From NCBI GenBank assembly GCA_016867055.1, contig VGKN01000040.1, forward strand, positions 1 through 9,217: a DNA stretch of 9,217 bases, read 5' to 3'. The notes beneath the pieces are model-generated. The model did no database searches. It was not told where the DNA came from and saw only the letters and a program-made list of their open reading frames with translations. Shown here in pieces: positions 1 through 6,500 of this stretch. The translations under genes and the position numbers were made by a program. This DNA comes from Candidatus Omnitrophota bacterium. GTDB taxonomy: Bacteria; Omnitrophota; Koll11; VGKN01. Within the stretch, counting starts at the first letter, position 1. The number at the start of each line of letters is the position of its first letter.

Positions 1-35
1 CTCATGTTAAATTAAATCGAAAAGGGGGATATAAA

Positions 36-272
36 ATGCGACTTGAAGATTATATTACTACCAATCCTGATATCTGCCATGGGCAACCCTGTTTTAAGGG
101 AACGCGGATAATGGTGTACCTAATTCTGGAACTACTTGAGGCTGGGGAAACGTCTGAACAAATTATCCGAAGTTATCCAACGCTTACAAAGTCTCATATT
201 AGAGCTGCTCTGCACCTTGCCGCAGAGATGATAAAGAGCGAGGAATATACTGCCTTTGTAGCTAAATCCTGA
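36..272 (+). CDS. DUF433 family protein, putative VapB-like antitoxin
   Basis: This 78-residue protein matches the DUF433 pattern along its whole length. An N-terminal NPDICHGQPCFKGTRI segment (residues 10-25) corresponds to the family signature of a conserved G-x-P/C followed by KGTRI. A helical part follows, with an EAGETSEQI turn and a YPTLTKSHIRAAL helix-turn-helix-like stretch ending in LAAEMI. DUF433 proteins are small, probably DNA-binding partners of PIN-like proteins in type II toxin-antitoxin pairs. That is family knowledge; activity here is inferred. The ATG is preceded by a strong GGGGG Shine-Dalgarno tract at 24-28 with a 7-base spacer. The stop codon is one base from the start of the PIN-like gene, so the two form one translationally linked operon. 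Promoter and operator would lie mostly outside the window. The length is normal for the family and no defect is visible. Confidence 0.88.
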   Translation: MRLEDYITTNPDICHGQPCFKGTRIMVYLILELLEAGETSEQIIRSYPTLTKSHIRAALHLAAEMIKSEEYTAFVAKS

Positions 273-273
273 T

Positions 274-618
274 ATGAAATTTCTTATTGATGAAAATATT
301 TGTTTAGAAGTAATTGAATATCTAAATGCTCAAGGTTATGATGTAAAAAAAGTGCCATCTGGCATTAAGAATGGCGAGGTAATAAAATTAGCGCTCAAAG
401 ATAAAAGGATATTAATCACAAGTGATGTGCATTTTTCTAATATTTTGATGTACCCTCCGCATAAATACTGTGGGATAATCCGACTTAAAATACACCCACC
501 ATCAGCAAAAAAAGAAATAGCCGCGATAAAACGATTGCTTCTAAAATTCCCTTCCTTTACTCACCTTAATAAAAGGCTGCTTGTCCTTGAAGAAACTGAC
601 CTTCGCATAAGAAAATAA
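274..618 (+). CDS. DUF5615 family PIN-like protein, putative toxin
   Basis: This 114-residue protein fits the DUF5615 (PIN-like, Mut7-C-related) family. It starts MKFLIDEN, giving the first acidic cluster D6/E7. It continues with GYDVKKV, then KNGEVIKLA with acidic E35, then RILITSDVHF with D51, and finally a GIIRLKI strand near residue 67. PIN-like folds use such clustered acidic residues to bind metal and cut RNA. Toxin and nuclease activity is inferred from the family and from the adjacent DUF433 gene. One oddity is that the usual D-x-D-F motif reads D-V-H-F, so the second acid is His53; this could weaken or alter catalysis. No Shine-Dalgarno is visible just before the ATG. The antitoxin stop lies one base upstream, which points to translational coupling. 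The gene converges on the large minus-strand gene, and I see no convincing terminator in the 66-base gap. Confidence 0.85.
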   Translation: MKFLIDENICLEVIEYLNAQGYDVKKVPSGIKNGEVIKLALKDKRILITSDVHFSNILMYPPHKYCGIIRLKIHPPSAKKEIAAIKRLLLKFPSFTHLNKRLLVLEETDLRIRK

Positions 619-684
619 ACTATAATTATCATATACATCTCTTACCATTGAACCGAACTTCCAGCAAAAATTTTCTGCAACAAC

Positions 685-3522
685 CTATAGCAAATTTGCT
701 TTTTCAGGCGGGATATCTGTCGGTCTTGTGGCTGGCGCGGCGGGTGGGGCAATAGGTGTTCGTCTTCTTTTAAAAGCTTCAGAAAAATAAACTTTTTCTG
801 TTTTCTGCATAAGTTCCTCCCATGATAGTGGGTTTATAGAAAATTTCTTTTTTAAACCGCTATCAGCGATTGTTTGTGCCCGCGGGTTATATTGAATCAT
901 TATATCTGGGGGAAGATTAAAAGAAGCAATATCCTCAAAATATTGTCTAATCACATCATCCTCTGACAACCAATACCTAAGTGCAATAAGCACAAATGCA
1001 ATTTGCGCATCATTATCCGTATGCCAATCGACTTCTTGGGATATTTGTATAAGCGCATCTCTAATGAGACGCCTACCTTCTTTAGTAGTTGAAGCGATTT
1101 CATCCGCAAGAAGACGCGCTACAATATCTCGGATAAAAGACCGCTCATCATAACTAATATCACTATACGCTTTGTCTTTTTCTGGTATATAAGTAGTGAT
1201 TAACTCTTCCAGTTGGGGTTTCACCGTTGTAGTTTGAGGGTCTTGAGAAAGCCTTAAAATATCCCTGCTTATTTCTACAATACGCCTTAATTCTGCTTCT
1301 AATTCATCAAATGCTCCTGCGGCTTGTGGCGCGGCGGCTTCTGAAAAAGACGCTTCCTGTTCTTCTAAAAGGGCTCGGACATAATCTGTAGTGTAATTGC
1401 TACGGCCTACAACATCTCTTAAGCATCTTAGTAAAACCCTCCCATTTTTAGTATCTTTGGAAATCAAATCAATGCACACCTTCATTGAACGGTTGTATTC
1501 ATCATCAGAGAAGCGGCTTGCGAAAAACTCATGGACCAACTGCGATAGATGCTCATTGTAATAGCTAACGCACCTATCATAATCTGACTGCGAGAAGTCA
1601 GGAAAAACATAATTCAAATACGGGATTAAATAACGCTCAGGAGCCTCTCCTACAGGCGTTATATTTCGAATATTCCTTAGATGCCGCAAAAATGCCCTAA
1701 GCGCATCATCCTCACTCGTAATCGCCTCGCCAAACGGGGTTTTGTTTACCCTTCTTCCTTGCGCTATCTGCGGGAACAGAACCTCATGTAAGAAAATATA
1801 TCCAAAGATGTATTTTTCACCTGTCATGCCACCATTTGTATAGTAGTTATGGTAAAAATCATCTTCTTTATCTGCAACGCTATTTAGGCCCATATGTAGT
1901 AATCTCCCTGCATAATCACCTGCCAAGTTGGAAAGTTTATCTCCCTTCTCCCCGCTTTCCCCGCGAGCAGGGCGTTCAAATAACTGCATCATACAGTCTA
2001 CTAAGGGCTCATCAAATATTTGAGGCAAGAAATCCCTTCCTATTACATCATTTCCAATCAACCAAAATACAACCTTATGGGCATACTCATGGCCTGCCAA
2101 TAAAATAACAAGTCCATCGTTAAGGTCTTTAACAGTATGATAGAAAATAAACCCTAATCCCATACCTATGGCAATATGCGCCCATGGCGGTGGCTCATAA
2201 CACATCATACGATGCTCAGGGTCGGCAATATAATTTAAACTCTGATGGGATATAAATACATACCACTTATCTGTGTAAGGCAAACCCCCGAGTCCTAATT
2301 TGGCATCATCCAGGTCAAACCTTGCAACCAATGAGCGAGCCCTATCCAATCCCTGCCCCCAGAGTTCATCAATACGCATCAACTGCTCTTCTATTCCGCC
2401 ATTATCTTTAAATCTCTCCAGAAAAATAACAGCCGGCCACCTACTTGAACCAATATCCACAAGTTGAGCCCTAAAATCAATCCCTCTATAAAACCCTTTA
2501 TATTGCAATGCCAAAAGGAAATGCGAGGCGATAGCAGCCCAGCCAACCTCCATCCCAGCCTCATCTAAAGAAATAGGGGCACCTCGGCTTACGTAGCGTA
2601 TACAACGCATAAGCATTGCCCCTGTCCGCCTGATAGCAGTGATAAGAGCAATATTATCTTTAGAAGGACCTTTTTTTAGTATATACGCAACCGCAAAGTA
2701 CCATTCGGCAAGGTGGTGTTTTAAAAGATTATGGTATTGAGGGTCTACCTTTCCCAATAGCGAGAAGGCGCACCATGTAATCCTCCCGATATCCCTTAAT
2801 GTCAATTCCCTTGGATGCTCGCCCTCAAATAGTTCATCTATTAATTTAAATAATATCCCATCCGTTGATTGCTCGCCTATTTCTAACAATTCTTCTTGAG
2901 AAAGACTGCATTCTGCCGCAATACGCCTGATGAATAACCTCTCAAAATCCTCTGGAAGAGGCCGTAGATAATCCCTGATGCGATTGCGGTTTTCAAGGAT
3001 GCTTCTTGTGGCTATGGGATAGGTTTCCCCTATTGCGGAAAGCCTATTTTCTATCTGGGAATTTGACATCGCAGCAAATGCCTCCAATTCTTGAATGGTG
3101 CCCCCTTTCGCTAAGAAATTATCCATAGCCAGTTCAACCATCCCGTTTGATGTTGAAAAATTCCCCTCTTTCAAAATAAAATCAAACGATTGCAATAATA
3201 GGGTAAAGAATCTCTCGTTTAGCGTGATGTCGGTTTTAGTTATTTGTGCGGCGGTGGACGGCGTGCCGGTTTTAGCTTCTCCAGTCATTTGCTTTGCCTT
3301 ATCTTTACCCTGCTCTCCTGTCTTAAGCGGTGGGGCTAAGTAAGAACTAGGAGCCTCTTGGTTAGGAAGCAGCCCAGCCTGGCGGAGGGCTGCCTCTTTC
3401 TGAGAGCCAAAAAGGCTCCTAATATCGTAATCAGGTGCTACGTTTAAAACAATAAAACACTCTATGATTAATATTGTTATTAGTCTGATGAGTGGTTTAA
3501 AGCTGTAAGAGTGTTTATCCAT
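685..3522 (-). CDS. Large uncharacterised protein with a gluzincin-like HExxH...ExxxD zinc motif
   Basis: I do not recognise the family of this 945-residue protein. Residues 11-29 form a hydrophobic helix (LIRLITILIIECFIV) like a signal anchor. It is followed by a leader segment (about 29-66) almost identical to that of the upstream gene and ending in SYLAPPL. A low-complexity linker follows (about 67-95), then a mainly helical body. The only enzyme-like signature is GHEYAH, with His478, Glu479 and His482, followed by Glu505-x3-Asp509. This is the HExxH plus ExxxD arrangement of thermolysin-type gluzincins, so a membrane-attached metallopeptidase is plausible but unproven. An Ala-rich linker lies near 725-737 and a Pro-rich tail ends the protein. 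The longest reading would start at TTG 3534. I prefer ATG 3522 because GGTGA lies 5 bases upstream; ATG 3528 is also possible. The gene follows the giant fusion gene in the same direction, with a candidate promoter between them. Confidence 0.82.
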   Translation of the reverse strand: MDKHSYSFKPLIRLITILIIECFIVLNVAPDYDIRSLFGSQKEAALRQAGLLPNQEAPSSYLAPPLKTGEQGKDKAKQMTGEAKTGTPSTAAQITKTDITLNERFFTLLLQSFDFILKEGNFSTSNGMVELAMDNFLAKGGTIQELEAFAAMSNSQIENRLSAIGETYPIATRSILENRNRIRDYLRPLPEDFERLFIRRIAAECSLSQEELLEIGEQSTDGILFKLIDELFEGEHPRELTLRDIGRITWCAFSLLGKVDPQYHNLLKHHLAEWYFAVAYILKKGPSKDNIALITAIRRTGAMLMRCIRYVSRGAPISLDEAGMEVGWAAIASHFLLALQYKGFYRGIDFRAQLVDIGSSRWPAVIFLERFKDNGGIEEQLMRIDELWGQGLDRARSLVARFDLDDAKLGLGGLPYTDKWYVFISHQSLNYIADPEHRMMCYEPPPWAHIAIGMGLGFIFYHTVKDLNDGLVILLAGHEYAHKVVFWLIGNDVIGRDFLPQIFDEPLVDCMMQLFERPARGESGEKGDKLSNLAGDYAGRLLHMGLNSVADKEDDFYHNYYTNGGMTGEKYIFGYIFLHEVLFPQIAQGRRVNKTPFGEAITSEDDALRAFLRHLRNIRNITPVGEAPERYLIPYLNYVFPDFSQSDYDRCVSYYNEHLSQLVHEFFASRFSDDEYNRSMKVCIDLISKDTKNGRVLLRCLRDVVGRSNYTTDYVRALLEEQEASFSEAAAPQAAGAFDELEAELRRIVEISRDILRLSQDPQTTTVKPQLEELITTYIPEKDKAYSDISYDERSFIRDIVARLLADEIASTTKEGRRLIRDALIQISQEVDWHTDNDAQIAFVLIALRYWLSEDDVIRQYFEDIASFNLPPDIMIQYNPRAQTIADSGLKKKFSINPLSWEELMQKTEKVYFSEAFKRRRTPIAPPAAPATRPTDIPPEKANLL
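3349..3420. repeat. 72-bp nested palindrome inside leader copy A
   Basis: The outer arms AGGAGCCT and AGGCTCCT bound the block. An inner perfect 7-bp inverted repeat, GCAGCCC (3369-3375) and GGGCTGC (3387-3393), surrounds an 11-base loop. The element is 24 codons long and stays in frame. It resembles protein-coding palindromic elements of the Rickettsia type in style, but no sequence relation to them is claimed. Confidence 0.65.
3349..3489 (-). repeat. Shared leader repeat, copy A (in the 945-residue protein gene)
   Basis: This 141-bp block (47 codons) is identical to 8931-9071 at 136 of 141 positions by direct comparison. It encodes the end of the hydrophobic helix and the APDYDIRSLFGSQ...NQEAP leader. 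Identity falls off at once on both sides: beyond 3489 the N-termini differ, and beyond 3349 the other copy carries extra sequence. Four of the five substitutions change an amino acid (L/F, G/R, V/I, L/S) and one is silent. The pattern points to recent duplication or gene conversion of the leader rather than ordinary protein-level conservation. Confidence 0.9.
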
Positions 3523-3527
3523 TTTCA

Positions 3528-3532
3528 TCACC
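3528..3532 (-). promoter_or_regulatory. Ribosome binding site supporting the start at 3522
   Basis: On the minus strand GGTGA lies 5 bases upstream of ATG 3522 and matches part of the AGGAGGTGA anti-SD complement. The alternative starts TTG 3534, GTG 3531 and ATG 3528 have no such motif at a suitable distance. The match is short, so confidence is moderate. Confidence 0.45.
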
Positions 3533-3549
3533 AATTTCTATCTAACTTG

Positions 3550-3577
3550 TTTAAATGTTTAGTAAAATTGGCGTCAA
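3550..3577 (-). promoter_or_regulatory. Candidate sigma-70-type promoter for the 945-residue protein gene
   Basis: The short gap between the two large minus-strand genes contains TTGACG (rc of 3572-3577, 5 of 6 to the -35 consensus). After 16 bases comes TTTAAA (3550-3555, 4 of 6 to the -10 consensus), about 27 bases before the chosen ATG. This would let the downstream gene be expressed apart from the giant gene. The region is A+T-rich, so a chance match is possible. Confidence 0.35.
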
Positions 3578-3599
3578 AGGAAAAAATATTTTAATCATA

Positions 3600-6500
3600 T
3601 TACAAGCCCCTATTTATCTCTGGGTCAATTAGACCATAGAGTTTTTCTTTAGACGCAATGAACGTGTGTCTGAGCCACTGAATATGTTTGGCTAAGCCTT
3701 GCTTAAAAGGAGTAAAGGGCCTTCCCAAAAGTTCTTGGGCACGCTGTGTGTTAAAATGAGGTGGTTTAAGTGATAGGGGTGCCTCCACCAATGAAATCTT
3801 CCCTCTGGCCCCTGGCATCAATTGCTCAACAAGCGCTTTGACCTCTTCAGGGCTTACATTTTTCCCGCTTGCGATGTGAATCACATCGTTTATGCCTCTT
3901 TGAATCTCTGGAATAGTGGCGATGTTTCTAAGAATCTCTACGGTATCATAGATGTAGGTGAAATCTCGTATAATCGTTGGGTAACTACCCATCTCTCCGC
4001 GCAAAATAGCCTTGATGAGTGCGGGGATTACATGAGACTCAGCGTCGTGTCCTGGTCCGTAGCTGGTTGTCATACGGATGATAACCACGTTGTTGCATTC
4101 GCTTACTAACCGTTCTCCAATCCATTTTGCCAGCTTGTAAGGATAAACTTGCGGATAATATCTCTGAAAAATTGACGCCTCTCCTTTACAATGCTCCTCC
4201 TTGAGCATCTCTTGTACTATAGGAACTAATGTCTCGGTCAGATTTTCACATTCAAGCATCTGAGGTAGTTGCGCCTTAAATCGGGTAATCACTTTATCAA
4301 TCCAATCAGCTACCTCAGGAGCGCGTTCCGCTAATTCAATAGCAGTGTTTTCATCAAGTTCACCTGTCCGTTGGGGTCCAATCCAAAATACGACTTGACT
4401 TGAGCCAAACACAATGCGAAGTTGCTTTTCTAGCCCCGCAACGTTTCGCAGATACGCAATCAGTCCTGGAACAAAACCATCTACAACAATGAGACGGGCT
4501 TCGGCTTCTGGCGTTTTAGAGGGGATATCAGTTATGGCGCCCAGCAGATATAGCGTGCCTTGCTGTTGAGCAAGCTGTTTGACTGTTTTTAATGAGAGTA
4601 AATCTCCTTCCATGATGGCTAATCCCGGGCTGTCTAAAGATAAACGCTTCCTGCGCGGAGATTCCGGTCTAACCAATGCTTGTACTTGATGACCATTAGC
4701 TAGTAAGTGCTCAACGAGTGAACGCCCAATTTGTCCTGTAGCTCCTGTAACGACCATTTGTAATGAGGCTTTATCCTTAGGCACCTCGATAGGAACCCTT
4801 GCCGGCTGATCCACTACCCTGGTAGAAGATGTCCCGCTAATCAAGCTAATTGCTTGAAGAGGCTTCGGTGGTGTCCATTTAACCCGTATTCTTTTTAACC
4901 ACTTCTGGTGTCGCCTACAAAGAAACTCATCCCGTTCCTTTACAAAGAGTTGCGTCTGGATATCGAGAGCACGCCGCACATCTACGAAGTTTTTACCATT
5001 AATTTCTAGAGCGAAGGATGCAATCCGCAGAACCAAAAGAGGAGTTAGCGCTTGAAGGAGATATGGTCGTTGACCATATGAGGTTTCCGCATAAGCCTCA
5101 AGAAAAGCAAATACAGTCCTTGCCCACATTGGGGCAGTGAATAGTTGACGTTGCAAGAGTTGAATGTCAACTTGTGGATTTGCTAACTCTTTTAACTGCT
5201 TATAAATGGCTGCGGGAATGATTGCCTGTTGGGTCAAGTTTTGATAGACTGCTTCGTGGCTGCGAAATCCCTTTTGATAATCTTCTAAGTATCGGCGTGG
5301 GTCAATATTTACATATACATTGCTTGGGACATCAGGCAAAACATGTGAAGTGAGGGGAGCAAATGTGCTATCAATGGTTAGAAAAGGTTGTGTTAGAGCT
5401 TGGTCAAAATATGCTCGGACATATTCAGCAAACCGACCAAGTGGATAGCGTTGCCAATGATGAAGCTTCTCTGGGAAGTTAATGCCAACAATAGATTTCC
5501 CCAAGGCCTTAGCATAAGGTATGAAGAAAAACTCAGGATACATATACTCCCAAATAGCATGGTCCTCAAGTAACAATTGGATAATTGGTCCATCCGCGAT
5601 GGCATATTCACCTTCAGCCTCGTACACCTCCTTTCCAATCAGCGCGCTCAGAAATGGTGTCGTGAAATGGTCCTTCAGGGCACGGTCATCTTCCATATAG
5701 TCCCTGGCGCTGTAACTAGAGAAAGCAAGGTCATGACCCTGAGTCATAAGAGGTTTAATGAATTGCGGAATCCAATCAGCAGTTATATTTTGGATGTCGC
5801 TGTCAATGGCCAAAAAGACACAACGCTGTCCTAATGTGTGGGTAAAGACTTCTTGAGCAAACCGCATACCTGTACGAAGCGACCAGCCTTTCCCTTGGTG
5901 CTGGGGTTGCTTAAGAAGACCAATTACACGTATGTTCTTCGTTTGATAGGTCTTCGCAACTTTGAATTGCTCATGAAAATCTGTTGCCCGCTCTTCTTCG
6001 CCTGTGATAAGGATAATGGCCTGACGTTTATGATAATGCTGTATAAGACCTTGAATAACCTCTTGGATGACATGAAGCGCTGTTGGCTCAGCACGGTGAG
6101 TAGGAATCATCACCACAATATCAGCTAATCCAGTCCTTTTAGCTTCTTGTGCCAAGGCTAAGGCTTGTTGGTCAATCTGCTGAATACGTGTCTCTAATGC
6201 AACCTCTGTCACCTTCATATTTTGCTCTTCATCTTCAATATTAGCTAAATAGGCAGCGCCAATAGCATTTGCCATCTCGGGATCGAGGTTTGTGAGGCGA
6301 ACGTCAATTAAAAAGTTAGGGGCACGACGACGAAGGTAATCTTGGATAAATTGCCTTAACAGTGCGCCGCTTTCACTCTGCGCAAGGCCCCCGCCAAGGA
6401 TGGTTGTATCAAAGTGGGTAATCTTATGGGCTTCAATAATGTTTTCTCCAAGAAACTCTGCTGCCCGTTCCATAACTCGTAACGCGATTGCCTCATTCTT

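Noticed and set aside
619..684. Possible terminator between the converging genes
   Set aside because: Only an A+T-rich near-palindrome (GCAAAAATTTTCTGC) is present. There is no G+C-rich stem with a T-run.
1836..2108. Plus-strand open frame inside the 945-residue protein gene
   Set aside because: It lies antisense within a long coding frame, has no recognisable domain and shows no convincing ribosome binding site.
3108..3137. Enlargement of the 945-residue protein start to TTG 3534 and of the fusion protein start to TTG 9137
   Set aside because: Both TTG codons lack a Shine-Dalgarno sequence, while nearby downstream ATG codons have one and retain the hydrophobic helix near the N-terminus.
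5061..5079. Perfect 8-bp inverted repeat ATATGGTC-GTT-GACCATAT
   Set aside because: It lies within the glycosyltransferase coding sequence, has only one copy and no T-tract. It is short enough to arise by chance in 9 kb.
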